DNA of 64,000 bases. Source: Myrmaecium sp. VS I D KN 1 (Eukaryota > Ascomycota > Dothideomycetes > Valsariales > Valsariaceae). The stretch lies in contig JADQAV010000002.1 in NCBI GenBank assembly GCA_019775845.1, positions 620,001-684,000 on the forward strand, in the 5' to 3' direction. Positions 46,354 to 57,700 of this stretch are shown here, piece by piece (position 1 is the stretch's first letter; every line of letters starts with the position of its first letter). The translations under genes and the position numbers were made by a program. Below the pieces are notes generated by a model. That model was not told the DNA's origin. It saw only the letters and a program-made list of their open reading frames with translations, and ran no database searches.

Positions 46354-47925
46354 ATGTTCTCCAGGACCTTGAGGAAGGCCATCGTCGCCCCCATGCGCCG
46401 CAATGCCTTCGTCAACGCCCCGATAGCTCGCCGTGCCGTCACCACCGACGCCGCCTCCTCGCACGCCGAGCGCGAGCATGTTCCCTCCGTATGTTCTCTT
46501 TCCATCAGAATAAGACGCCCTGCGCGTTTTGATTGCGCTTCCGCTAATCGGTGCTTGCATTCACAGGAGGATGACAAGTCCTTCGAGGTTCGCCTCTCCG
46601 ATGAGGCTTTCGAGACCTACGAGCTCGACCCTCCCTCCTACACCCTCGAGACGACCAAGGCGGAGCTGAAGCAGATGTACTACGACATGGTTGCTGTCCG
46701 GTATGGCAATCACGGTTTTTCCCCTTACAATTGAGTCGCAATGATTGGGAGCGTTTGCGTGCTGACATGTTGATCTCACCTTCCCCGCAGTCGCATGGAG
46801 ATGGCCGCCGACAGGCTGTACAAGGAGAAGAAGATCCGGGGTTTCTGCCATCTGTCCACCGGTCAAGAGGCCGTCGCCGTCGGCATCGAGCACGCCATCG
46901 CGAAGACCGACCACATCATCACCGCCTACCGTTGCCACGGTTTCGCCCTGATGCGCGGCGGCACCGTCAAGTCCATCATCGGCGAGCTGCTCGGCCGGAG
47001 AGAGGGTATCGCCTACGGCAAGGGCGGTTCCATGCACATGTTCGCTCCCGGCTTCTACGGCGGTAACGGTATCGTTGGTGCCCAGGTCCCCGTCGGTGCC
47101 GGTATCGCCTTCGCCGAGAAGTACAGCGGCAAGAAGAGCGTCACCCTCGCTCTGTACGGTGATGGTGCCTCCAACCAGGGTCAGGTCTTCGAGGCGTTCA
47201 ACATGGCCAAGCTCTGGAACCTCCCCGTCATCTTCGCTTGCGAGAGTGAGTCGTCCCTCATTGCCCGCCCCCTCCGGATCATCAGAAGCTAAATTATACA
47301 ACAGACAACAAGTACGGTATGGGTACTTCTGCCGCTCGCTCCTCCGCCCTCACCGACTACTACAAGCGTGGCCAGTACATCCCCGGTCTGAAGATCAACG
47401 GCATGGACGTCCTTGCTGTGAAGGCTGCCACCAAGTTCGGTAAGGAGTGGGCCGCTGCTGGCAAGGGTCCTCTTGTCTACGAGTTCGTCACCTACCGTTA
47501 CGGTGGTCACTCCATGTCCGACCCCGGCACCACCTACCGCGTAAGTTCACGTCTTAGCGTACTGATTTTCACTTTGAAACAATGCTAACGTCTCTTTCCT
47601 GCAGACCCGCGAGGAGATCCAGCGGATGCGCAGCACCAACGACCCCATCGCCGGGCTCAAGCAGAAGCTCCTCGACTGGGGCGTCACGTCCGAGGAGGAG
47701 CTGAAGAGCATCGACAAGGAGGCCCGGGCCAACGTCGATGCCGAGGTCGCTGAGGCGGAGAAGATGCCCCCGCCGGACGCCACCTCCCAGATCCTGTACG
47801 AGGACATCTACGTCCGCGGCTCCGAGCCGGCTTACCTCCGCGGCCGCACCGTCGACGAGACCTTCTACTACACTGAGGCCAACATCCCCAAGCCTGAGGG
47901 CGAGCGCGCCGTGGCGAGGACGTAA
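46354..47925 (+). CDS. PDA1: Pyruvate dehydrogenase E1 component, alpha subunit
   Basis: Five exons, 46354-46488, 46567-46700, 46791-47245, 47305-47540 and 47605-47925, all consensus junctions, 426 residues. Residues 1-30 form a basic mitochondrial presequence ([19 protein letters not shown]). The thiamine diphosphate motif starts at GDG (about 213-215) and ends at NN (about 242-243) in [11 protein letters not shown], spanning the third intron. The phosphorylation loop is [19 protein letters not shown], the site used by PDH kinase and phosphatase to switch the enzyme off and on. Together with E1 beta it decarboxylates pyruvate and loads the acetyl unit onto E2 lipoate in the mitochondrial matrix. 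Codon use is strongly biased to C-ending codons, as in highly expressed fungal genes. Confidence 0.97.
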
Positions 47926-48445
47926 GCATGATTAGGGAGAGAGAGGGAGTGGAGGAGGAAAATTTAGGAAAAGATTGATGGCTGAGGGGTGGTGGTGAAT
48001 AGGTGTGGGGTATTGGTTGAGGGAGATCGTCGTGTGTTTGTGTTCCTGAAATGGAAGTGAGAGACTTGAAAATCTCTTTTTTTATTCCTTTGGCCCTTAT
48101 CTTCGTTTCAGAGGTCGTTTAGTTTGGTGTCTACGTGTCCCGACCAATCCATCCATCCGACCAATCTGTCACACACATAAAAAACCAGTGACCATTTTGT
48201 CTACCATGTACTCAGAAATACTGACCTCGGTTCATGTTCTTAATGTCTGTCATGGTTGTGGTTTGGTGTCATCCTGCACACGGGAAGGAAAAACGGTAAA
48301 GAGTAAAGAAAAGGTCGATCTACTAAAGCGGACAGATAGCAAACAAATTTACCCAGCGGCAGGAGCCTTTTAGAAAAAGAAAAGGAAGAAACGGTATAGC
48401 AAGGAATAAGAAGTTTTCCTTTTTTCCCTCCCCAAGCCTGTCCAC
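47926..48445. other. Convergent intergenic region between PDA1 and MED22
   Basis: 520 bp of mostly T/A-rich 3' UTR-like sequence. Nothing else recognised. Confidence 0.5.
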
Positions 48446-49078
48446 TCACACCCCCACCAGCGAACTCCCCTCCTCCTTCTTCCCATCCACCCCCTCCGTC
48501 TCCATCTCCCCCTCCCCAACCTCCACAACCTCCAACCCCCTAACCCGCCCCTCCAGCAACGCCGCCACCCGCAGCGCGTCCTCGGCGGCGCGGCGCTGGA
48601 CCGCCGAGGGCCCGGCGAGCAGGTTGTCCCCCAGCCGAGCGCCCACGAGCCAGGCCTCGCGCAGCTGCCGACCGAGCACGAGGAGCTCCTCCACCGCGCG
48701 GACGAGCCCGGCTTGCTCGATCTGCACCCGCTGCGCGGCTTGGGCGACCGCGTTGGGGTCGGGGTGTTCGAAGGTGAGGGTGCTGGAGGAGGGGTTGGTG
48801 CTGCCGTTTTGGGTGGGTGCGGGGTTGGGGGATTCGATCTATTTTGGGGGGTTCGGGTGTTAGTGGGGGGATTAGGTAGGGGGGCAGGTAGATAGGAAGA
48901 AGAAGAAAGAAAGACTCACCACCTCGTTCCCTCCCCCGCCCGCGACCAGGTTCTCGAACCGCTGGATCAGGTTTCGGTGGATGCGGTTGATGCGGGCCTC
49001 CAGCTCCTGCAGGCTCATGCCCTCCATGCCTGTGCCCGCGCCCGCGCTCGCGTCCGCGGCGTAGTGCGCTGAGGACAT
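48446..49078 (-). CDS. MED22: Mediator complex subunit 22 (Surf5 family)
   Basis: Two exons on the minus strand, 49078-48920 and 48838-48446, joined in phase 0 across an 81-bp intron, giving 183 residues. The first part has SLQELEARINRIHRNLIQRF, a helix that matches the start of the Med22 fold. The second has RVQIEQAGLVRAVEELLVLG followed by RQLREAWLVGARLG, the most conserved part of the family. The linker and C-terminal tail are acidic and Ser-rich. Med22 (Srb6) pairs with Med11 in the Mediator head module, which bridges activators and RNA polymerase II. Family members are small and poorly conserved, so the call rests mainly on the second helix block and the length. Confidence 0.75.
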
Positions 49079-50500
49079 GCTTTCGTTTGTTGGAGGTTGG
49101 GTGTGTGAAATGGGGCAGAGCTGTTGAGTTCCGTCTTGGGACGGTCGTGTCTCTGTGCTTGTTTTCCCCTTTTGCGCGCGAGGCTTATCGATGATGGCTT
49201 TTTTCTCTGTTGTAGGACCTGGGTGGACCTCGTCCGGGCTCCTCGTGTCCTTTGGCTTTCTTTTTTCGACGGTCAGGATCGTGTGAGCTTGGAGAGCTGG
49301 CTCAGGACGTGACGGGCGAAGTACCTACTGGTAGTAGTAGGGGTACACGAAGCGTGAAGAGAGAACACGACGGAGTTTCTCCGGTTGACAACTTCCAGCG
49401 AGCGGAATAACCAGAGGAATGGAGATGGTCTGTCTCTTCCGAATCGTGATATCCCACGCACGCCACACCTCTTCTTCCTCGCAGAAATCGAGACCGCAGC
49501 TGGCGCCCTGCTTTTAACTCCTCTCTATCCTCGTTTACGTGTCCTGTTCCCCAAAGCCTGCGAGTGGAGACACCTATAATCTCGCTCTCCTTTCCTCTCT
49601 TCTCTCTCTTTCTCACTTTCCCTTTCTTCCTCAACGAACACTCCAGGCGATCTACCAATCGCACACCGAAGAAAGGGGAAGAAGAAGAGAAGGAACGAAA
49701 CAGGAGTTAATAAGAATAAGCGGTAAAGAAAAGAGAACGAAAAAAGAACAAAATCACTCAGTTCCAATGATCAGGAATAGAAAGATCAGGAAGGGGAAGA
49801 AGAGGAAAATCAGAAAGAGGAAGATGAGGATGAGGGGGAAGAAGCCACGGCAGCAAGACTGGGAGGGAGAAAGAAAGAATAGGTCCTGATGGGAATGAAG
49901 CGGGCAAGTAGGATCGCGGATAATCTGATATAAAAGGTAAGTAGTAGTACGGAAACTCCACTGCACCGGTGCTGCAAGTTGCCCGTTCGCTTTCAGGGTG
50001 ATATGTGGCTGGTGTGTGGCTGGTGGGAGATGGAGATGCGGCTGAGTGCTCGCCTAGGTACTTACTCCGTACAGTGGACTACAACTGCAATCGAGGGCGT
50101 GGCGGTCATCACCTAAGTTCAAGGCTACTGTAGTAGTCACACATAAACAAGCTGGAATTCACCGCCCAGTGAGCGCAGCGAGATCTGGCTCATCAGGCCT
50201 CACGGAAATTTCCAAATTATAGCATAGGCACAGTGACATATCACGATAGTTCAAGTGGAGAGTGAATAGTAGTGCTTTAAATTATTAACCACGGCTGCAG
50301 GCTGAAAGCAAACCTTAAGACTAAGCATTCGGAAAGGACAGGCATTTGGAGTGGAGAGGTAAAAACGAGAAGCATACAAAGCAAACCCAGCAAAGGACGC
50401 TCGACAATAGCGTCTGGAGAGGTCAACCCCAAGACACCTAGGGTGGAGTACTTAGGCAACCGCAACACGACCATGAAAGCTGAAGACCTCTTGAGCCAAT
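49079..50500. other. Intergenic region upstream of MED22 and downstream of TIF5
   Basis: 1422 bp. Contains a purine-rich run near 49660-49880 (GAA/AGG type) and no credible gene; ORFs here are Lys/Arg or Leu/Phe-rich translations of that run. Confidence 0.55.
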
Positions 50501-51837
50501 TTACTCGCTCTCCTCATCCTCGTCCTCGGAATCGTCCTCGGACTCGGCATTCTCAAGCCACTCCATAAACTTCTCGGCCGACTTGCGAACCTTCCTGCTG
50601 GTAGCAATGTCAACATACTTCTTGCTAGCCTTGCTGCCCCAGCTCTTAAGGACCTCCTCGGACACGAGGTCATTGTCGTAGTACTTCATCAGGATGGCAG
50701 AGACCTGAGGGATAAGCTCAGGCTTATCATTGCCGACGAAACGCTCAGTGCCACCAAGCAAGGCCTTCTCGTGGCGGTCGGAAGTGATCATCTTCTTGAG
50801 CATGGCGGCGCGAGGTTCAATCTGCTTAAGGATGTTCTCGTCGAAGATAGTCTGCGCAAGGACAGCAAGGGTCCTGTGCTTGGCCTCGATACCAAGCTCC
50901 TTGGCCTTGAGGTAGATGTCGACGTCCTTCAGATTGGCAACGCCACCCTTCTCCTTGGCGGTTTCATTGATCCAATTACCGAGCTGATCGTAAGCACTGA
51001 CTTCTCCGTTCTCAGCCTCTTCATCCTCGTCACCAACGACAAGAGCGCGCTTCAGATCATCTGGAAGCTCCTGAGCACGGGCCTTGACGGCCTCCTCGGA
51101 GAAGTCAACAGACCACTGCACCTCCTGCTGATCGACACCGTCGATATCTTTAGCCTCAGCGTTGATACGGCGAGTGAGCTCGTCATCACTACCGGCTTCA
51201 AGTTCAACCTCGCCGTTCTCATCAGCATTGTCGGAGTTGCTATCGCCGGGGCTGCCGCCGTTCTGAGATTCGTCATCTTGCTGCTGGGCTTCCTTCTTGG
51301 CCTTACGTTCAGCCTTCTTGGTTGATTTGTCCTTCTTTCCTTTCTTAGGCTGGTTCTTAAGAATGAAGGAGCTAAGCTTGAGGCGGAGATCAACCTCAGA
51401 GCGCTGACCACAGGCCTTGCAGTCAAGGAAAATGCGACCGTCCTTGATCTGGACATCGGTTTCAGGATTCTTGCACTTCTTGCAAAGAACAAACTTGGAG
51501 ATGAAGCCATCGAGGTAATCCTGAAGCTTTCCGGCGTCGTGAGCACCATTGATGATCCAACGATCGTCAGAAGGGTTGGTGTTGGTCTGAGCGCCAAGTT
51601 CAAAACCGAAGTACTTGATGACATCTGATTGAGTGATTAGTTGACGAACCAGCATCGAGTGACGGACAGAGAGCACTTACAAGAAGGGGGACGAGCCAAG
51701 GAAGTAGCGACACTACTCAGATTGACGATGACGGTCTTGATACCGTTACCCTTGCCTTCGATCTTGGACTGGATACGCTCCATCTTGTAACGGTAGAAGG
51801 GATCGGAGACATCCCTACGAATGTTGACGGTGGCCAT
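50501..51837 (-). CDS. TIF5: Translation initiation factor eIF5
   Basis: Exons 51837-51681 and 51624-50501 on the minus strand with a 56-bp phase-1 intron, 426 residues. The N terminus [20 protein letters not shown] holds the arginine finger (Arg16 here, Arg15 in yeast) that drives GTP hydrolysis by eIF2. The zinc ribbon follows as CKKC and CKAC pairs ([24 protein letters not shown]). A basic linker and an acidic stretch precede the W2 (eIF5C) HEAT domain at about 260-410, which ends in the acidic-aromatic box ([13 protein letters not shown]). eIF5 is the GTPase-activating protein of the eIF2 ternary complex and acts at start codon selection in the cytoplasm. The splice restores [14 protein letters not shown], a conserved stretch. 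Confidence 0.97.
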
Positions 51838-52560
51838 GTTGACGGTGTTGAGGTGTTCTAAAAGACGACTTTTATCGAGCGGAGTGAGGGGCTAGTTCGG
51901 AAGGTTTGACGTGCCGACAGCGACATGCAGTTGAAAGCAGAAGCAGGAATATGGTTCTGCCGAAGGTTTTGCGTGTTTGATTTATGTGTGCTGTGTGTGT
52001 GCTGAACTCGATATGAGACTCAGAGCGGTCGGTACAGGCTAGCCGTTGGTGCAGTGGTAGTTACTGCGAGTTCTCCGCGTATGGCGAAATGTTTGCAGTT
52101 TGGGAGGCGGGTCGTGTCTGGAAGCAGCGTGCCTGTAACGCGAATACATATACAGCAAGTGTCTGATGAACTTGATGCCGTTGGCTTGGTTGTGATCAAG
52201 GTATCAAAGGTGGTTGTTGAGTGGCGATCCCGAAATGAGAAGGACGCCGAGTTGCAGTGTGTTGGAGCGGCCTGGCGAGTTGAAGGTATTCCGGACCGTG
52301 TGCGGACGTTGCAATAAGAGTGGGAGATGGACTGTTCAGGACTCCTCGTAGGGTCGATAGTGATGGGGAAGGAAGACGGAGGAGGTGGTGGATGAGTGTT
52401 TTAAAAGAAGAGATTTTTAGGCAAACGAGGAACGAGCAGCTGGCTTTGACCCGAGGCGGCCGGCTGGCCCGAGCTGCTCGTTGGACCCGCGTGGGTCAAG
52501 CCCGGCACGTAACTTGCAGGCTTAATAGACGGCAAATTCCGCCGATAAACCAGTCAAAAC
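51838..52560. other. Upstream region of TIF5
   Basis: About 720 bp of TIF5 promoter and further sequence. A short plus-strand ORF (52054-52317) has no recognisable feature. The last part runs into AT-rich DNA. Confidence 0.45.
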
Positions 52561-52836
52561 CAGCCGTAATAAAGAGGCTTCACCTTCTATATACTTACTT
52601 CCTAGAAAATTATCTCTCTATAATAATTCAGTTATTATTTATCTATTATTTCGGCTGGATATACTAATATTACAAAAGGTACTTAAAAATATATATAGAT
52701 TCCCCCTAGTAATACACTATATAACTTCTAAGAATACGTTATAAAAAATGAGATAGGCGTTTGCTCCTTATCGCCTGATATATCTTTGGACATTGGGGCT
52801 AGGAGCCTCAGATATATTACTAAGAGAATTTTACGT
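52560..52836. repeat. AT-rich block, left of the foldback element
   Basis: Strongly AT-rich DNA with many TA steps (TATA, TTATTATT), unlike the flanking GC-balanced sequence. It could be a remnant repeat changed by C-to-T mutation. It contains attacaaaaggtactt at 52669-52684, matched 14/16 by attgcaaaaggtacct at 53630-53645 on the other side of the element. Confidence 0.5.
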
Positions 52837-53616
52837 GTGCGCGTCTCAGTACTGAGTCGCAAATCATCAGAATGGAATTGATTGGAGCCTCGCAGGCCCT
52901 CAGAGCGCTCTTAGTCAGGTCCCCTGGCAGGCTCTCAGAACGTCCTCAGAGAGCCCTTGGGCTTCCATGCATCTCCCTTCGCAGGCCCTCTTGCAAGCTC
53001 GCTTGCAGTCTTTCTTGCAAGCCCGCAGGGTGCCCTCAGCAGGCCCCCTCGCAGGTTCTGGCGTGGGCCCTCTCGGAAACTCCCGAGCGCCCTCGGTAGG
53101 CCCGCTTGCAGGTTATCTTGCAAGCCCTCGGAGCGGCTTCATCGGGCTCCCTTATTGGCTTCCTCACAGACCCCCAGAGCGTCCTCAGGCTTCCACGCAG
53201 GTCTGCCTGCAAGTTTTTCTGCAAGACCGCGGAGTGGCCTCAACAGGCCCGCTTGCAGGCTTCCTTGCAAGTCCCCAGAGCGCTCTCGGAAGGCTCCCTC
53301 GCGGATCCATGGTAGAGAGCCATTTTGAGCCATTGAAAAGGGCGTCATGCGGAAGCCCTGCGGGCCCTCTGGTAGCCACTTTGAGTAGGGTGAAGATCTG
53401 CATGAGGGCCTGCGTGGAAGCCTGCGAGAGGCCTGGTGAGGCCGCTTTGAGGGCTTGCGAAGGGGCGGCGCGTAAGGGGCTGCGAGTGAGGGCCTGCATG
53501 TAAAAGCCTCAGTATGAGGGTCTGCGAGGGTCCCTTTGTGAAAGCCTAAGGGCGCTGTAAGGGCGCTCGGAGAGCCTTGGGAAATCCTTAATACCTCTCA
53601 GTACTGAGATGCGCGC
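52837..53616. mobile_element. Foldback-like element of about 780 bp
   Basis: The ends are near-identical inverted repeats of 20 bp (52837-52856 and 53597-53616, 18/20 after reverse complement), each carrying the palindrome CTCAGTACTGAG. Inside are degenerate roughly 50-bp units with a core like CTCGCAGGCCCTCAGAGCG, many holding CTTGCAAG. They run on the plus strand from about 52890 to 53310 and on the minus strand from about 53345 to 53590. Direct alignment of 52928-52990 with the reverse complement of 53516-53578 shows about 70% identity. No protein is encoded. No clear target-site duplication was found. The structure resembles a non-autonomous foldback or MITE-like DNA element, or a minisatellite pair facing each other. 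Confidence 0.55.
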
Positions 53617-54115
53617 CGATAGTATCGTGATTGCAAAAGGTACCTATCGCTTGTGCGTTTGCGCATGTTCTTCCCGCGAGCGTACTGAACTCAAGTTAGA
53701 CGTGTACACTTGCAGACTTGCATTTTCTCTTGCCCTTCTTTGCTTACATAAGAATTCTTTATGTACAGGTACGGTAAGTAAGATATTCACTCCCCGAAAG
53801 TCGTCTTCAGACTAGCTGACACGCTCGCTACCTGCTACCGAGAACTTGACGTTCTTCGAGCTGCATGACTCCCGGGCACAATCGACCTGCATGGGCCATA
53901 CAACTCCATGCGCAGCTTTTGAAACGGGCCGGTGCAGTCTTGCGGCTAGTAGTCGAAGGAATCACTGGCCCAAGCTTTGAAGCTAAACTACTAACGTCCT
54001 AACGGCTTGGTATTACTGGTAAAAACTCTTGATCCAGCTCAAGCTACCTCCTTGACCCCGCTCGGGTCTTCCGTCCTGACAGGCAACTCGCGAAACCTCA
54101 AGGGCGCTACCAAAA
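53617..54115. other. Spacer upstream of the orphan gene
   Basis: About 500 bp of mixed composition between the foldback element and the orphan gene. No coding pattern. Probably the promoter of the gene at 54116. Confidence 0.4.
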
Positions 54116-54769
54116 ATGTCATTTACGGAACGGTGTGGATTGAGCGAGACGCAGTGGAAAACAGCTAAGGTACGTAATACCTGGCTGCCTGTGCTGCAGT
54201 ACGCTACTTTATGTACTACTTGTCGCTTATATACTTACCGGGACCGTCTATTAGCAAGTCATGAGGCCCCGGTTAGACAGAGTGATCGCGGAGAATGGCT
54301 TGCGTCTTTGGGACACGCGTTCGAAGGAGCTTCTTTTAGCAGAGTTTCAGCCGATCAACGATACCTTAAGGGCGATATCAGGTCGTGAAGTCAGCCAGGA
54401 GGTCTTCCTAGAGTATGCAAAAAACAAACTAGCGAGTAGGAGAAATGGTAGGTCCTCCACCTCCTCCACCTCCCCGTCCCACTTCGCCTTCCACCCCTTT
54501 CCCCTCTCCACCCAACGTATGAACGGATTTACCTAATCCCGGTCAAAACCTCTAAAGCGGCCGCGGTCACCTCTGCACGAAGAAAAGGTGCAATGCCTAC
54601 TCCGCCACCTAAGCAAGAGCAGGATCAGGAAGAAGATCAGAATCAGCGGCAGGATCAGGGGCAGTGGCAGTGGCAGGGGCAAGGGCAGGGGCAAGAGCAG
54701 AGGCAAGCGACCCCGAGTCGTACGATCTTCGATCCTGTCCGGGACGCGCATCTACCTTACGCTTCTTGA
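54116..54769 (+). CDS. Small three-exon gene of unknown family (orphan)
   Basis: Exons 54116-54169, 54255-54447 and 54558-54769, with introns of 85 and 110 bp (donors GTACGT and GTAGGT, acceptors ttag and aaag), join in frame to 152 residues. Residues 1-80 look like a compact helical domain: MSFTERCGLSETQWKTAK, then PRLDRVIAENGLRLWDTRSK and FQPINDTLRAISGREVSQEV, ending YAKNKLASRRN. The last exon is a low-complexity Gln/Asp/Gly tail (from a repeat of CAGGG/CAGGAT type) ending TIFDPVRDAHLPYAS. I do not recognise the family. The gene sits in an island between AT-rich blocks and beside a foldback element. Each exon alone reads as noise; the consistent frame across two junctions supports the model. 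It may be lineage-specific. Confidence 0.5.
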
Positions 54770-55917
54770 TCCCTGCTTCCTTCCCTGCTGAAGGCCTTGC
54801 TCTGGCTTGGTACGAATTTACGAAGGCAACGAGAAGTTGAGAGGAGGTTAGGACTGGTCCCGACGTCTGCCCGGCTAGGCAGAACCTAAACTTAAAATCA
54901 ACGTCAATCGACGTTTCTGGTTTCGGCTACAACATCTTAGACTCTTCAGTAAAGAAGACCCTAGAAATGATCTAGAAGGGTATCTTTACTGACTAATCTT
55001 TACTTAATATACTTTCTTAGATTATAATATTCTCCCAAAATGGTACTATAAAATGGACTACCAACCCTATCACTCCTAACCTTCCTAACCTTATAATCCT
55101 GCTGGATTCAGTTTCTCTCAGTACTTAAGTTATTCTGAATGTCTTACAACCCTTCAATAATATATATCAATGAATCTTCTTAGAAGTATATCAGGTCACT
55201 CAACGATAGTATAAGAAAAGGTGAAGAACCGGCACGCGATAGAAATTTGAATACGCTACGCTCCTCGAGCTAGCTTTTTTCTCGCGCCCAATAGCACCGT
55301 CGAGCGAGCCGCGTGCGCTCTTCATAGGCCTTCAATCAAACGGTCCCGACACGAGGGGACCTGCTGTCACTGCAGAGCCCGGATGGAGAATTGCTCCCTG
55401 GAAGCAAGGTGAGATGATATGGATGCGACGGTGCTGGCGGATGCTTCTCCCTTGCATCCCTTCCCCCTCCAACCCTCCGCCCTACGGAGTGCGATGGTGC
55501 AGTATCCACTGTATTCTTTTGACCCTCGCAACCCTGCAGCTAAATAACGAGAACGCATGCCAGGCGCTGAGTTGGGTAATAATCGACATGAATAACGGGG
55601 TACTGGTACGGTGGGGTAACACCTCCGGCAGCTCCCTATTCGCCCGTCGTCTACCCCACCGGCCGTTCCTCATCTGCCCCACCTCTTGCAAGGACCGAAA
55701 GTTTTCCTCATCAGGTCATCGGCCGGCATGGCTAGGGTGGGGTTGATACACCCATACGATACTTACGTCAACCCTACTATATTGTTAACTGCACCACCAT
55801 TGGACGCGTCTCTCCTGTACAGGGTTGATTTACTGTGTTATCTTGCTTGTTGGTGACATCTTGCCCTCTCCGAATATTATATCGTACATAGTCAGGGCAC
55901 GGATCCGAGTTAGCGGG
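54770..55917. other. AT-rich block and THI6 upstream region
   Basis: 54880-55240 is AT-rich (TATAATATT, TTTACTTAATAT) and looks like altered repeat DNA, similar in kind to 52560-52836. 55250-55917 returns to normal composition and holds the THI6 promoter. I looked for a thiamine pyrophosphate riboswitch (CTGAGA plus the second conserved arm) and saw none. Confidence 0.5.
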
Positions 55918-57700
55918 ATGGACAAGACCAAAGTCGACTACTCGCTCTACCTCGTGACTGATTCCACTGAGGCCATCCTTCGAGGAAGGGACCTCGTTCA
56001 GATCGTCCAGGAAGCCGTCGAAGGAGGTTTGTACTTCATACCTTTTTACTTTCATTTCCGTCCTTTCCCATGCATGGAGATGTTGACCCTAATCCACCAA
56101 CGCAGGTGTCGGTATTGTGCAATATCGCGACAAGGTCAGCGACACCGCCGACCTGATCAGGACCGGCAAGGCTTTGCATAGCATTACCCAAAAGCACAAT
56201 GTTCCGCTTCTCGTCAATGACAGAATAGACGTGGCATTGGCTGTAGGATGCGAAGGCGTGCACATTGGCCAAGATGATATGGGTGAGCGTCAAGCCACAT
56301 GTACTGCTTCCTTCTGAGTTACTCATACGAGATAGACCTGGAGACGGCGCGAAGAATCCTTGGAGAGAAGGCCATCATCGGGGTCACTGTCCAGTCAAAG
56401 GAGGAGGCAGCGAAGGCCAACCAAGGGGGAGCGGACTACCTAGGTATCGGCACCGTCTTCGCGACTCCGACCAAGGAGAACACCAAATCAATCATCGGCA
56501 CCGCTGGAGTTCGCGATATCCTCGCCTCGCTCGCACCCAGCCCCATCCGCACCGTATGCATCGGCGGCATCAATGCCAGCAACATCCAGCGCGTGCTCTA
56601 CCAAAGCACTTCCTCTAAGAAGGAGCTCGACGGCGTAGCGGTCGTGAGCGCGATTGTGGGGGCAGAAGACCCTCAAAAAGCATCTCAGAAGCTGGTGGAC
56701 TTGATTAAGACACCCCCTGCTTTCGTCCCGCGCAATTTGGGACCTTCAAGCCTCCCGGAAATTGACCTGGACCTCCTCAAGAGAGAGGCTCCGAGGATTC
56801 TCAAGAAGATCACTGAGGTTACTCCGCTCTGCCATAACATGACCAACATGGTGGTTCAGAACATCGCCGCCAATGTTGCGCTTGCCATGTAAGTTTCCTT
56901 CCTTGCGCGTTGTATGTCATCAGATGTGTTGGCTTGGAGGTTGCTTTCCGGACCATGAGCGACTGATTCATGGTACTTCTTCCAGCGGCGCCTCTCCAAT
57001 CATGTCCAATAACCCCCTGGAAGCCTCCGATCTCGCAGCCCTCCAAGGTAGTCTTGTAATCAACATGGGCACCACCTCCCCGGAAAGTCAGTCCGCCTAC
57101 GTCACCGCTCTCCGCGCGTACAACGCCGTCGGCGGACCCGTGGTCTACGATCCTGTCGGCGCCGGAGCTACCCAGGTTCGCCGAGACGCCGTGAAGACAC
57201 TGATGGCCGGCGGCTACTTCGACCTGATTAAGGGGAACGAGAATGAGATCTGCACCGTCAGTGGGACATCCGGCGTGCAGCAGAAGGGCGTGGACTCGGG
57301 TGTTTCGACGCTGTCCCTGGAGGAGAAGGGGAGGTTAGTTGCGCAGCTGGCGGAGCGGGAGAGAAACGTGATCCTGATGACGGGCAAGGTGGATGTTATC
57401 TCCGACGGCCGCAGAACATACGCGATCGAGAATGGGCACGCGTATCTGGGAATGATCACCGGCAGTGGTTGTACGCTGGGCACGACGATTGCAGGGTTCT
57501 TGGCGATCGAACGAGAGGATAAGCTGCTTGCTGCCGTGGTGGCGATTCTACTCTTTGAGATCGCGAGTGAGTTCGCTGGCGTAAGGGAGGATGTGAGAGG
57601 TCCCGGGACGTTTGTGCCCGCGTTTTTGGATGAGCTGTACAGGCTTCGGACGAGTGGGGCTGCGAGCTGGATTGAACGGGCAAAGGTGCGGAAGTTGTGA
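55918..57700 (+). CDS. THI6: Bifunctional thiamine-phosphate synthase / hydroxyethylthiazole kinase
   Basis: Exons 55918-56026, 56106-56282, 56336-56888 and 56986-57700 with introns of 79, 53 and 97 bp, 517 residues. The N-terminal half is a ThiE TIM barrel: DYSLYLVTDS, VGIVQYRDKVSDTADLIRTG, PLLVNDRIDVALAVGCEGVH, GADYLGIGTVFATPTKEN. The second half, from about residue 240, is a ThiM kinase: TPLCHNMTNMVVQNIAANVA, SPIMSNNPLEASDLA, GGPVVYDPVGAGATQVRRDA, and the catalytic-loop Cys region ITGSGCTLGTTIAGFLA. The enzyme phosphorylates hydroxyethylthiazole and joins it to HMP-pyrophosphate to form thiamine phosphate in the cytosol. Fungi commonly carry this fusion. The ATG at 55918 is the first in frame after an upstream stretch without ATG. 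Confidence 0.96.

Noticed and set aside
55700-56105. Possible thiamine pyrophosphate riboswitch near THI6
   Set aside because: The conserved CTGAGA and the partner arm are absent from the leader and the first intron.
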